Notes: generated from the sequence alone by a model not told the origin. DNA of 64,000 bases from Alphaproteobacteria bacterium (GCA_009691025.1 SHWB01000004.1:54245-118244), one strand, 5' to 3'. Positions 39,421 to 47,763 are shown, counted from the stretch's first letter. Made by a program: numbers and translations.

Positions 39421-39818
39421 CTAGCCGGTCTGCACGAAGCCCCGGCCGCATTTCCAACGGTCGCCGGAGGGATCGAGGAAGGCGTGCTCCGGCGCCTTGA
39501 CCGCGACGCAGGCATCCTCGATCTGGCGAAAGCCGTACCGGCATTCCCAGCCGCGCCCGTAGCTGCGTTCCGTGGCGCGCGCATTGGCCGGCACCAGGAT
39601 GGCCATGCAGCCCTTCTCGACCCGCTGGAAGCCCCGGTCGCATTTCCAGCCACTGTATAAGTCTTGGCGCGGGCGTTGGCTGGTATCGCCGCGGCGGCGC
39701 CCTGCGCCCAGGCCGTCGCGGGCACGAGGGCCAGCCACGCCAACTGAAGCAGGGCCAGGCGCGGCGCGAGGTGGCCGCCGGTCGGTCGGCGAAGGGCACC
39801 TCCTTTGGAGCGGGACAC
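39421..39818 (-). pseudogene. Secreted Cys-repeat protein, frameshifted
   Basis: The frame from 39818 encodes a signal peptide (ALLQLAWLALVPATAWAQG) and IPANARAKTY, then the frame moves by one base near 39660 and continues SGWKCDRGFQRVEKGC, RGWECRYGFRQIEDACVAVK, PEHAFLDPSGDRWKCGRGF. The repeat unit is VPANA...GxGWxCxxGFxxxxxxC, about 35 residues. Such Cys-repeat exported proteins are common in alphaproteobacteria and of unknown role. One base change would restore it. Confidence 0.72.
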
Positions 39819-40194
39819 GGCGGTGGGCTCGAGTCACGACCACTGCAATGATTGCGCAAGAAAAAACAAAATCAGCGGTACAAAGAGCGCCGACCGTGAA
39901 AACAACGAAAACAAATTATGCGCCGATAATGAAGCTTTCTCAAGATAATGCTCTCAACATTCAACCCGCACTCGACGCGACGTAGCTGTATTGTTACGCA
40001 ATTCTACCCCCGCCCCTGCCGAGGCGGTACTTGCCGTGGCCGGTCGGGAATAGGCTTGTTATTTTGGACCAACTTGCCGTATATCAGCCCAGCCGTGCAG
40101 CGATTCCGGGCATCACGACCGGACCCCCGCGCGGCCTGCGCCGCCCATGAATTTCGCGAATCCGCACCGCGCGCCAGCGGCACCGAGGGCCACG
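39819..40194. other. Non-coding AT-rich gap
   Basis: About 376 bp without a credible gene. The part from 39850 to 39980 is strikingly A-rich (AAGAAAAAACAAAATC, AAAACAACGAAAACAAATT) compared with the GC-rich surroundings. I see no ORF, repeat copy or clear promoter; it may be a transfer scar or a promoter region for the Zn-ribbon gene. Confidence 0.5.
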
Positions 40195-40389
40195 ATGTCC
40201 GCAGAACCCGCCAGCGACGATCCCGTCACGCCGACCGCGGTGCATGTCGCGAAGCCGCGCCAGTGCCTGCGCTGCGGTACGCCGTTCTCCAGTTCGTGGG
40301 CGGGCGAGCGCATCTGCGGCCGGTGCAAGGGCTCGTCGGGCTGGCGCCAGGGCGTGCCGGCAGAACCGGCGAACGGCACGCGCCGCTGA
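40195..40389 (+). CDS. Small zinc-ribbon protein
   Basis: 64 aa from the ATG at 40195 (GAGG ribosome site); the track ORF starts 16 codons earlier. RQCLRCGTPFSSSWAGERIC with GRCKGSSGWRQG gives a CxxC...CxxC zinc knuckle similar to small hypothetical alphaproteobacterial proteins (CLRCxxxFxSxxxxxRxCxxC). Role unknown, perhaps nucleic-acid binding. 70 bp before the ABC-F gene. Confidence 0.68.
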   Translation: MSAEPASDDPVTPTAVHVAKPRQCLRCGTPFSSSWAGERICGRCKGSSGWRQGVPAEPANGTRR

Positions 40390-40459
40390 TGGCCATTAGC
40401 CGCGCCGGCACCGGCCGCCGCTGACGCGGTCGCGCGATTGTGCTACGCGACCGCTTCTC

Positions 40460-42349
40460 ATGCTGACCCTCAATGGCATCACCGTGCGCCTCGGCGGACA
40501 CGCCGTGCTGGAGCGCGCTTCGGCGACGATCCCGCTGAAGGCGCGCGTCGGCCTCGTCGGCCGCAACGGCGCCGGCAAGTCGACCCTGCTGAAGCTCATC
40601 GCCGGCCACGGCGAGGCCGACGAGGGCGCGGTCGAGATGCCGCGCGGCACGCGCATCGGCTATGTGGCGCAGGACGCGCCGTCCGGCCCGGCGTCGCCGT
40701 TTGAGACCGTGCTGGCGGCCGATACCGAGCGTGCAGCCCTGCTCGCCGAGGCCGACCACGCCGCCGACCCGCACCGCATCGCCGAGATCCATGAGCGGCT
40801 CGACGCCATCGGCGCCCATGCCGCGCCAGGCCGCGCGGCGCGCATCCTCGCCGGCCTCGGCTTCGACGAGGCGGCGCAGCGCCAGCCTCTCGACAGCCTC
40901 TCCGGCGGCTGGCGCTCGCGCGCGGCGCTGGCGGCGGTGCTGTTCTCCGCCCCCGATTTGCTGCTGCTCGACGAGCCGTCGAACCATCTCGACCTCGAGG
41001 CCGGGCTGTGGCTAGAATCCTTTCTCAAGACGGTGCGCGCCACGCTGGTCGTGGTCAGCCACGAGCGCGAGCTGCTGAACAACGTCGTCGACCACATCGT
41101 GCATGTCGAGGGCGGTCGCACGACGCTCTATGCCGGCAATTACGAGGCCTTCGAGCGGCAGCGGCGCGAGCGCCTCGCCCAGGCGGAATCGCAGCGCGAG
41201 CGCCAGGACGCGCGGCGCGAGAAGCTGCAGGCCTTCGTCGACCGCTGGCGCTACAAGGCGCATACGGCCAAGCAGGCGCAGAGCCGCCTCAAAGCGCTGG
41301 CCCGCATGGAGCCGGTCGCCGCCGCCGTCGAGGATGCGACGCTGGTCTTCGACTTTCCCTCGCCCGATCCTCTGCGCCCGCCGATTGTCACGATGGAAAA
41401 TGTCGCGGTGGGTTACGTCGCCGGAACGCCCGTGCTGTCTCGCATCGGACTGCGCATCGACCCCGACGACCGCCTCGGCCTGCTCGGCCGAAACGGGAAC
41501 GGCAAGACGACGCTGGCGCGTGCGCTGTCGGGCCGCCTGCCGCCAATGGCAGGCACCATGGCGGCGAGCGGTAAGCTGCGCGTCGGCTATTTCAGCCAGC
41601 ACCAGGTCGAGGAGCTGGAGCCCGACGAGACGCCGCTGCAGCACATGACGCGGCTGATGCCGGACGCGAAGCCCGGCGCGGTGCGCGCGCAGCTAGGCCG
41701 CTTCGGATTTTCCGGCGACAAGGCATTGCTAGAAGTGCGCCACCTATCGGGTGGCGAGCGCGCGCGCCTCGCTATGGCGCTGATCACGCGCGCCGCGCCG
41801 CACATGCTGATCCTCGACGAGCCGACCAACCATCTCGACGTCGATGCGCGCGAGGCCCTCGTGCAGGCGCTCAGCGCCTATGAGGGCGCCGTCATCGTCG
41901 TCAGCCACGACCGCCACATGCTCGACCTCACAGCCGACCGGCTGGTGCTGGTCGCCGACGGCACGGTGAAGGAATTTCCCGGCACGCTCGACGATTACCG
42001 CGACCGCGTGCTCGGCCGCGGCGGTGAGCCCGGCGCCGCGCGCGCCGCCGCCCCGGGCAACCGCAAGGACGACCGCCGCCGCGCCGCCGAGGCGCGCGAG
42101 AGCGCCCGCGCTCTGCGCCAGGCGGTCGAGAAGGCCGAGGCGGACATGGCGCGTTTCGCCGCCAGCCGCAGCGACATCGACCGCGCTCTCTTCGACCCGC
42201 AGATCTACGACGGTGAGCACAAGAGCGCGACGGTCACCGAACTCATGCGCGTGCGCGCCGAGATCGAGCGCCGTCTAGAAAAGGCCGAGGCCACCTGGCT
42301 CGCCGCCAGCGAGGCGCTGGAGACGGCGGGGATGGAGGCGGCGGAGTGA
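40460..42349 (+). CDS. ABC-F family ATPase (Uup/YheS-like)
   Basis: 629 aa with two ABC domains and no membrane segments. Walker A motifs GLVGRNGAGKSTLLKL (about residue 33) and GLLGRNGNGKTTLARAL; signature motifs LSGGWRSRAALAAVLF and LSGGERARLAMAL; the linker AQSRLKALARMEPVAA; and a C-terminal coiled coil (ALRQAVEKAEADMARFAASRSD). ABC-F proteins act on ribosomes or, in Uup, on DNA structures. Sequence alone does not separate the subfamilies. Confidence 0.92.
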   Translation: MLTLNGITVRLGGHAVLERASATIPLKARVGLVGRNGAGKSTLLKLIAGHGEADEGAVEMPRGTRIGYVAQDAPSGPASPFETVLAADTERAALLAEADHAADPHRIAEIHERLDAIGAHAAPGRAARILAGLGFDEAAQRQPLDSLSGGWRSRAALAAVLFSAPDLLLLDEPSNHLDLEAGLWLESFLKTVRATLVVVSHERELLNNVVDHIVHVEGGRTTLYAGNYEAFERQRRERLAQAESQRERQDARREKLQAFVDRWRYKAHTAKQAQSRLKALARMEPVAAAVEDATLVFDFPSPDPLRPPIVTMENVAVGYVAGTPVLSRIGLRIDPDDRLGLLGRNGNGKTTLARALSGRLPPMAGTMAASGKLRVGYFSQHQVEELEPDETPLQHMTRLMPDAKPGAVRAQLGRFGFSGDKALLEVRHLSGGERARLAMALITRAAPHMLILDEPTNHLDVDAREALVQALSAYEGAVIVVSHDRHMLDLTADRLVLVADGTVKEFPGTLDDYRDRVLGRGGEPGAARAAAPGNRKDDRRRAAEARESARALRQAVEKAEADMARFAASRSDIDRALFDPQIYDGEHKSATVTELMRVRAEIERRLEKAEATWLAASEALETAGMEAAE

Positions 42350-42373
42350 TCCGCGCGTAATCTCATCGGTAAC

Positions 42374-42466
42374 ACCCCGACCCCGACCCTCCCCCGCAAG
42401 GGGTGAGGGAGAACCCGATCGCGCCCCCCCCCCTTGATGGGGGAGGGCATGGGCGGTGGGGGGCCT
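42374..42466. repeat. CTCCCCC/GGGGGAG hairpin repeat, copy 1
   Basis: CCCTCCCCCGCAAGGGGTGAGGG followed by a C10 tract and TTGATGGGGGAGGGC: nested inverted repeats of the common GAGGG/CCCTC extragenic family. Similar sequences lie at 47524, 48877 and 50590. Confidence 0.65.
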
Positions 42467-42482
42467 CGACATATGTCTGCCG

Positions 42483-43301
42483 CTACCGAGCCGGCGCCGG
42501 CCTCCGCCACGCCAGCGCCTCGGCGATGTGGATGCGCCTGACGGGCAGCGGCGTGTCGCGGTCCAGCGAACCGAGGCCGGCGAGCGTGCGCGCGACGCGG
42601 AGGACGAGGCGCCAGCCGCGCGCCGAGAGTTTGAGCCTGCCGGCGGCGGCGAGCAGCAATTCGCGGCCCGGCGCGTCGGGCGCCGCCACCTCCTCGAGCA
42701 ACTGGCCGTCCGCCGCAGCAGTGCTGCGCGGGCCGTCCGCGCCGTAGCGGGCGCGCTGGAGGGCGCGTGCGCCGGCGACGCTGGTGGCGACTTCGGCCGA
42801 GCCCTCGGCCGGCGGCGGCAGGGCAAGTTCGCTGGCCGCGACGGCCGCCAGTTCGACATGCAGGTCGATGCGGTCGAGGAACGGGCCGGACAGGCGCGAC
42901 TGATAATCCGCGCCGCAGCGCGGTGCCCGGGAACATCCCTGCACGGGATCGCCGAGATAGCCGCAGCGGCACGGGTTCATCGCCGCGACGAGCCGGAAGC
43001 GCGCCGGGTAGTTCGCATGGTGGTTGGCGCGCGACACCACGGTCCGGCCGGCCGCCAGCGGTCGCCGTCGGGCACGCGCATAGCCGGCAGCCATGTAGGC
43101 GCCGGTCTTCTCGCTGTGCTCTAGGATGCGGCGCGTTCCGCCCGTCTCAAGCCCGGCCATGGTACGCAGCAGCGCGGCGGGCACATAGAAGACATGGTCG
43201 ATGCCGTAACCCTCCAGGGCGCGCGCGAGATATTCGGAACCGATGGTGGTCTTCGCGGGTGTCTTTGTCGCCCCGCGCTTCGCGGATGCCTTCGCGGGCA
43301 C
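42483..43301 (-). CDS. In-frame chimera: ThDP-enzyme N-terminus joined to ComM (Mg-chelatase-like) C-terminus
   Basis: From a GTG at 43301 (GGGAGG upstream), residues 1-80 read TTIGSEYLARALEGYGIDHV, ILEHSEKTGAYMAAGYARAR, the N-terminal pyrimidine-domain start of acetolactate-synthase-like ThDP enzymes including the Glu-bearing HSEK segment. From about residue 82 it becomes VVSRANHHANYPARFRLVAA, MNPCRCGYLGDPVQGC, SGPFLDRIDLHVEL, the C-terminal part of ComM/YifB with its Cys cluster and Mg_chelatase_C domain. Neither enzyme is complete: no Walker A of ComM, no ThDP-binding domain. A deletion between two same-direction genes explains it best. Confidence 0.78.
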   Translation of the reverse strand: MPAKASAKRGATKTPAKTTIGSEYLARALEGYGIDHVFYVPAALLRTMAGLETGGTRRILEHSEKTGAYMAAGYARARRRPLAAGRTVVSRANHHANYPARFRLVAAMNPCRCGYLGDPVQGCSRAPRCGADYQSRLSGPFLDRIDLHVELAAVAASELALPPPAEGSAEVATSVAGARALQRARYGADGPRSTAAADGQLLEEVAAPDAPGRELLLAAAGRLKLSARGWRLVLRVARTLAGLGSLDRDTPLPVRRIHIAEALAWRRPAPAR

Positions 43302-43468
43302 GGCCTGCCTCCCTGGCGATGAGCCGGTACGATCTAGCCAGCGCCGGCGCGGCAAGTTGAGCCGGCCCGGCCGGCGGCGCGGCACGGCGCGATGGGCCCT
43401 GTTGCCGTTCCCGCGCATTCTACGTGTGGCGGTGCCACTGGGCGGCCATTTCCGCCGCGGAGGTGCAC

Positions 43469-43948
43469 ATGAAGGTCGACACGAAAATCATCGCCATCCT
43501 CAACACGGTGCCGAGGAACGAGCTGACGGCGATCAACCAGCACTTCCTGCATTAGCGCAGGCTCGCCGACTGTGGCGTCGTGCGGCGGGCGAAGGCCTAA
43601 TACGAGGAATCGGTCGACGACATGCGCCATTCCGACCGGCTGATCGAGCGCATCCTCTTTCTCGAGGGCCTGCCCAATCTGCAGGATCTCGGCAAGCTGC
43701 TGCTCGGCGAGAACGTGCGCGAGATCCTCGACTGCGACCTCGAGGCCGAGAGCGCCGCCATGCCGGCGCTGCGCGACGGCATCGCCCATTGCGAGAGCGT
43801 CGCCGACTACGTCAGCCGCGCCCTGCTGCGCGAGATCCTCAAGGGCGAGGAGGAGCATGTCGACTTCCTCGAAACCCAGTTCGCCCTCATCGAGCGCCCG
43901 GGTATCGAGAACTACGTGCAACTGCAGAGCAAGCCGGCGGAGGATTAG
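43469..43948 (+). pseudogene. bfr: Bacterioferritin with two in-frame stop codons
   Basis: One frame from 43469 to 43948 gives a 160-codon Bfr-length reading: MKVDTKIIAILNTVPRNELT, AINQHFLH, TAG (codon 29), RRLADCGVVRRAKA, TAA (codon 44), YEESVDDMRHSDRLIERILF to the end. The ferroxidase ligands (Glu of NELTAINQ, Glu/His of YEESVDDMRH, Glu/His of EEEHVDF) and the haem Met of DDMRH are retained. Both stops replace residues usually Ala/Tyr/Ser and Glu. The codon frame is kept, so indel error is not the cause. bfd lies next to it, convergent. Confidence 0.88.
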
Positions 43949-43963
43949 AGCGGCGCCCGAAGA

Positions 43964-44152
43964 TCAGGCCGCCACGGGCTCGCGCGCGTCCTCGTGGTGG
44001 GCGTCGATCATGTCCTGCGCGCATTCGAGGCAGCAGCCGCATTGCGGCGCCGTGCCCAGACGGGCATAGGCGTCGATCACCGACGTCGCGCCGGACTCAG
44101 CCGCCCGGCGAATGTCGTTGTCCCTCAGGCTGTTGCACACGCAGACGATCAT
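43964..44152 (-). CDS. bfd: Bacterioferritin-associated ferredoxin
   Basis: 62 aa from the ATG at 44152: MIVCVCNSLRDNDIRRAAES with C4 and C6, and PQCGCCLECAQDMIDAH. The C-x-C...C-x2-C arrangement is that of the Bfd/BFD-like [2Fe-2S] domain, which reduces the Fe(III) core of bacterioferritin. Its normal partner, the adjacent bfr, is broken, so this protein may be an orphan. Confidence 0.9.
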   Translation of the reverse strand: MIVCVCNSLRDNDIRRAAESGATSVIDAYARLGTAPQCGCCLECAQDMIDAHHEDAREPVAA

Positions 44153-44195
44153 CCGCGCCCCGCTGGCTCTCACGGGTGAAAAAGTGACGCGAATC

Positions 44196-44216
44196 CGACT
44201 GAGAGTCAATTGCAAC
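44196..44216. promoter_or_regulatory. Possible Fur-like iron box upstream of bfd
   Basis: CTGAGAGTCAATTGCAACT about 45-65 bp upstream of the bfd start contains a TGAGAnTCA-type half-site of the Fur box on a locally AT-rich background. The second half is poor. Iron control of bfd is expected from the family, but the site itself is weak. Confidence 0.3.
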
Positions 44217-44231
44217 TGGTGGCCATGGCCC

Positions 44232-45092
44232 TCAGAACCGGAACAGCCTCGCCGGGTTGTCGGCCAGCACCTGCCGGCGCAGGGCCTCGCTCGGCAGCCA
44301 TTCGGCGAGGATGTCGACGAAATCGGCGTCGTTGGGCATCACCCCGTGATGGTCGGGGTGCGGCCAATCGGTGCCCCAGAGCAGGCGCTCGGGCGCCGTC
44401 GCCACCAGCTTGCGCACGAAGGGCAGCACGTCGGCCCAGGGCGCGCCCGGCGCGCGCGAGAAGCGGTAGGGGCCGGACAGCTTCACATAGGCGTGGCCCG
44501 AGGCCAGCAGGTCGAGGACGGCGCGGAAGCCCTTGGTGTCGGGGCCGTTGCCGGCGTCCTGCCAGCCCATGTGGTCGATGACGATGGGCCCCTTGGTGCG
44601 CCGCATGACCGGCTCCCAGTCGAGCATCTCGGCCTCGCTGCGCACCCAGTACTGGATGTGCCAGCCGCGCTCGACCAGGCGGGCATTCAGCCTCTCGTCG
44701 ACGGTGGGCGACCAGCGATAGGCGACGCGGTGGGCGACGATGCCGGCCGTCTCCATGCGCGCGAGATCGGCATCGGACACGTCGGCGGCCGGCATGGCGA
44801 CGCCGCGCAGCCGGTCGGGAAAGCGCGCGCAGGCATCGATCAGGTATTCGAAGGTGTTCGCGTGCAGCATCGACTGCACGATGACGCCGCGCGAGACGCC
44901 GAGCTTCGCGTGCAGCGCCAGCAGCGCCTCGACCGGCAAATCGTCGGTATCGTAGGGGCGCTGCGGCGGCAGCGGAAACTTCGCCTGCGGGCCGTAGATG
45001 TGGAAATGCGTGTCGCAGGCCCCGCCCGGCAGCTTCAGCTTCGGCGTGCGGGTGGCGGCGACGGGCGGCGTCAGCCTCGGACGGTCGGCCAT
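44232..45092 (-). CDS. Amidohydrolase (COG3618, PDC-lactonase-like), copy A
   Basis: 286 aa. TIM-barrel hydrolase: ACDTHFHIYGPQAKFPL supplies the HxH, VIDHMGWQD a mid-barrel His, and LLWGTDWPHPDHHGVMPNDAD the Asp. This is the family of 2-pyrone-4,6-dicarboxylate lactonase LigI. It is clearly paralogous to the next gene (IVQSMLH / IVQSVLH, GTDWPHPD / GSDWPHAD) with the same order. Probably hydrolyses a lactone made by ring cleavage. Start ATG at 45092. Confidence 0.87.
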   Translation of the reverse strand: MADRPRLTPPVAATRTPKLKLPGGACDTHFHIYGPQAKFPLPPQRPYDTDDLPVEALLALHAKLGVSRGVIVQSMLHANTFEYLIDACARFPDRLRGVAMPAADVSDADLARMETAGIVAHRVAYRWSPTVDERLNARLVERGWHIQYWVRSEAEMLDWEPVMRRTKGPIVIDHMGWQDAGNGPDTKGFRAVLDLLASGHAYVKLSGPYRFSRAPGAPWADVLPFVRKLVATAPERLLWGTDWPHPDHHGVMPNDADFVDILAEWLPSEALRRQVLADNPARLFRF

Positions 45093-45118
45093 GGGCGGTT
45101 CCTCGTTTGTCGTTGGTC

Positions 45119-45985
45119 TCAGGTGGGGAAGCCGAACTTGCGGGCCGGGTTGTCGACCAGCACGAGCTTTCTCAGCGACTCGTCGGGCAGCCATCCTCCG
45201 ATCAGGTCGACGAGGTCGCCGTCGTTGGGCATCTCGCCCGGCAGGTCGGCGTGCGGCCAGTCGCTGCCCCACAGCAGGCGCTCGGGCGCCTCGGCCGCCA
45301 GCTTGCGGATGAAAGGCAGCACGTCGCGCCAGGGCAGCTTGTCCGCCTCCGAGTAGCGGCCCGGCCCGGACAGCTTCACATAGGCACGGCCCGAGGTGAC
45401 GAGGCCCAGCGTGATGCGGAAGGCCGTGCCGTCGAGGCCTTCGGCCGGGTCGGGCCAGCCGAGATGGTCGATAACGTGCTCGCCCGGCGTGCGCTTGATG
45501 ATCGGCAGCCAGTTCGTCGCCTCCTCGGCGCCGCGGTACCAGAACTGCACGTGCCAGCCGCGCTCGACCAGCTTCGCCAACAGCTTCTCGTCGACATTGG
45601 GGGAGCCCCGGTAGGCGACGCGGATGCCGACCGCGCCGCAGGCCTCCATGCCGGCGAGGTCGGCGTCGCTGGTCTCCGCCGTTGGCATGGCGATGTACTT
45701 GAAACGGCCGGGATATCGGGCGTTGGCGTCGGCCATGTAGGCGTATGACGGGCCGTGCAGGACCGATTGCACGATCACCGCCCGTTGCAGCCCCAGGCGG
45801 TCGTGCAGCGCCACGAGCTGCTCGATCGGGTGGCTGCCGACATCGAAGAGCCGATTCGGGATCAACGGGAAGCGGTCCGGCGGGCCGAAGGTGTGGCAAT
45901 GGCAGTCGGTCGCCCCGGCCGGTAAGGCGAGGCGCGGCTTGCGCGGCGCGAGGTCGGGTGGGCGGACGAGGCGAAGCGCGGTCAT
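45119..45985 (-). CDS. Amidohydrolase (COG3618, PDC-lactonase-like), copy B
   Basis: 288 aa. TDCHCHTFGPPDRFPLIPNR (HxH), VIDHLGWPDPAEG, LLWGSDWPHADLPGEMPNDGD. Tandem paralogue of copy A, 26 bp upstream of it on the same strand and probably first in a two-gene operon. Divergent from the VOC pair across a 164-bp gap. Substrate unknown. Confidence 0.87.
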   Translation of the reverse strand: MTALRLVRPPDLAPRKPRLALPAGATDCHCHTFGPPDRFPLIPNRLFDVGSHPIEQLVALHDRLGLQRAVIVQSVLHGPSYAYMADANARYPGRFKYIAMPTAETSDADLAGMEACGAVGIRVAYRGSPNVDEKLLAKLVERGWHVQFWYRGAEEATNWLPIIKRTPGEHVIDHLGWPDPAEGLDGTAFRITLGLVTSGRAYVKLSGPGRYSEADKLPWRDVLPFIRKLAAEAPERLLWGSDWPHADLPGEMPNDGDLVDLIGGWLPDESLRKLVLVDNPARKFGFPT

Positions 45986-46149
45986 GGGGGCACCGGACGG
46001 GGCGAGGGACGGACGGCGATGAGAGCCGCCCCGACGGGCTGCCGTCAACGCCGGCCGTTGTCGGGGAGGCCATGCACGTGCATAATGCCAGCCGAAAGCG
46101 CGGCCCCGGCCTAGGGCGCCGCGACGCACCAAATCGGGAGGTTGCCGCC

Positions 46150-46764
46150 ATGAACATGGTCGTCCACAAGACGGCGCGCCAGCCGGCGACCGCCAAGTCG
46201 CGCGGCAAGATCGCGCCGAAGAAGCTGGCGCATGTCGTGCTGCGCACGCAGCCGGGCAACGTCAAGCCGCTGATCGACTGGTACGCCAAGGTGCTCGAAG
46301 GCGAGACGATGTTCGAGTCCGACGCAATCTCGTTCGTCACCTACGACCACGAGCATCACCGCATCGCCGTGCTGGCGCTGCCGGGCGTGCAGCCGCATGC
46401 CGACAACACCTGCGGCCTGCACCACATCGCCTTCACCTACGAGGGCCTGCCGGACCTGATGCACACCTACAAGCGGCTGAAGGCCGAGGGCATCAAGCCG
46501 CAGTTCTGCATCAACCACGGCCCGACGACCTCGATGTACTATTTCGATCCGGACAGGAACCAGATCGAGCTGCAGGTTGACAACGTGCCGGAAGAGAAGT
46601 TCGGCGAGTATTTCGCCAACGGCGAGTTCACGCGCAATCCGATCGGCGTCAAGTTCGACCCCGAGGAGATGTGCCGCCGCCTCGACGCCGGCGAGTCGCC
46701 GATCGCGCTGCTGAAGCGCCCGGACGGCGCACCGCCGCCGCTCGAAGATTTCCCGCGCAACTGA
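46150..46764 (+). CDS. VOC family (extradiol dioxygenase-like) protein, copy A
   Basis: 204 aa. Single glyoxalase/bleomycin-resistance-type module with the 2-His-1-Glu metal facial triad of type I extradiol dioxygenases in the right places: KLAHVVLRTQ (His28), TCGLHHIAFTYEGL and RNQIELQVDN. Then a C-terminal extension FTRNPIGVKFDPEEMCRRLDAG. Likely ring-cleavage or related oxygenase. The ATG at 46150 follows GGAGGTT; the long track ORF upstream is not supported. Confidence 0.83.
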   Translation: MNMVVHKTARQPATAKSRGKIAPKKLAHVVLRTQPGNVKPLIDWYAKVLEGETMFESDAISFVTYDHEHHRIAVLALPGVQPHADNTCGLHHIAFTYEGLPDLMHTYKRLKAEGIKPQFCINHGPTTSMYYFDPDRNQIELQVDNVPEEKFGEYFANGEFTRNPIGVKFDPEEMCRRLDAGESPIALLKRPDGAPPPLEDFPRN

Positions 46765-46879
46765 GGCGGCGACGCGGACCGACGAAAATTGGCGGGTCGC
46801 GCCACCGGGCGGTGCCCGCCTTGCATCCGGCCCGGCGCACGCCGTAAGGCGACAGCCTGCAGCGAGGAAGGAAAACACC

Positions 46880-47518
46880 ATGGACACGATCGAGAAACCC
46901 CTCGGCAGCATGACCGCCAACCGCCCGGCCCGCCTTCCGGAGACCGCCACGGCGCGCGGCAAGGTCGCGCCGGCCAAGCTCGCCCATATCGTGCTGCGCA
47001 CCTCGATGGAGCGCGTCAAGCCGCTGGCCGACTGGTACTGCAAGGTGCTGGAGGCGGAAGCGACGATCGACACCGACCAGTTCGTCGCCGTCACCTACGA
47101 CCAGGAGCATCACCGCATCGCCATCCTCGGCATCCCCGGCTCGCAGCCGCATGTCGATGGGCTGTGGGGCCTGCACCACATCGCCTTCACCTATGCCGGT
47201 CTCGGCGATCTTCTGAAGACCTGGCGTCGCCTCAAGGGCATGGGCATCGAGCCGGGCCTGTGCATCAACCACGGCCCGACGACCTCGATGTACTTCTTCG
47301 ATCCGGACAAGAACCAGATTGAGCTGCAGTGCGACAACGTGCCGGAGTCGCAGTTCGCTACCTATTTCGAGACCGACGAGTTCACGTCGAATCCGATCGG
47401 CGTGAAGTTCGACCCGGCCGACCTCGAACGCCGGCTGGCCGCCGGCGAGCCGGAGACGAAGCTGCTCAAGCGCCCCGCGGGCGCCCCGCCACCGATCTCC
47501 GAATTCCCGGTGAACTGA
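46880..47518 (+). CDS. VOC family (extradiol dioxygenase-like) protein, copy B
   Basis: 212 aa. Paralogue of copy A with the same triad: KLAHIVLRTS, LWGLHHIAFTYAGL, KNQIELQCDN, and the same C-terminal tail (NPIGVKFDPADLERRLAAG). GAGGAAGG precedes the ATG. 115 bp separates the two. The pair with the divergent amidohydrolase pair suggests one duplicated enzyme set. Confidence 0.83.
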   Translation: MDTIEKPLGSMTANRPARLPETATARGKVAPAKLAHIVLRTSMERVKPLADWYCKVLEAEATIDTDQFVAVTYDQEHHRIAILGIPGSQPHVDGLWGLHHIAFTYAGLGDLLKTWRRLKGMGIEPGLCINHGPTTSMYFFDPDKNQIELQCDNVPESQFATYFETDEFTSNPIGVKFDPADLERRLAAGEPETKLLKRPAGAPPPISEFPVN

Positions 47519-47546
47519 ACAGGGCCTCTCTCCCGGAGGGAGAGGG

Positions 47547-47602
47547 CTTCCGGCCCGAGCGTTTCCCGCCGCATCGGCGGCGGGAAACGCTCGGGCCGGA
47601 AG
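47547..47602. terminator. Perfect 26-bp-arm hairpin between convergent genes
   Basis: Arms CTTCCGGCCCGAGCGTTTCC(CGCCGC) and the exact reverse complement flank a 4-nt ATCG loop. It is preceded by CTCTCCCGGAGGGAGAG and followed by a second nested inverted pair (GGAAGGGCGAGGGGTT / AACCCCTCACCCTTCC, 47599-47663). It lies between copy B (+) and gshB (-), so it may act as a bidirectional RNA 3' end. No T-run. Confidence 0.7.
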
Positions 47603-47763
47603 GGCGAGGGGTTACAGATGGCGGTGGAAAATTCCGGCCATCGCAACCCCTCACCCTTCCCGCCTAAAGCTCGCTGTCGCTCGCCAGGGCGGGAAGCCCT
47701 ATCCCCATGGGAGAGGCAAGGATGGCGAGGCTGCGCGTTCCGCTCATGCCAGCGCCCGCGTCG

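Noticed and set aside
43469-43948. Stop-codon recoding (Sec/Pyl) in bfr
   Set aside because: One stop is TAG and the other TAA, neither at a catalytic residue; ordinary pseudogenisation is simpler.
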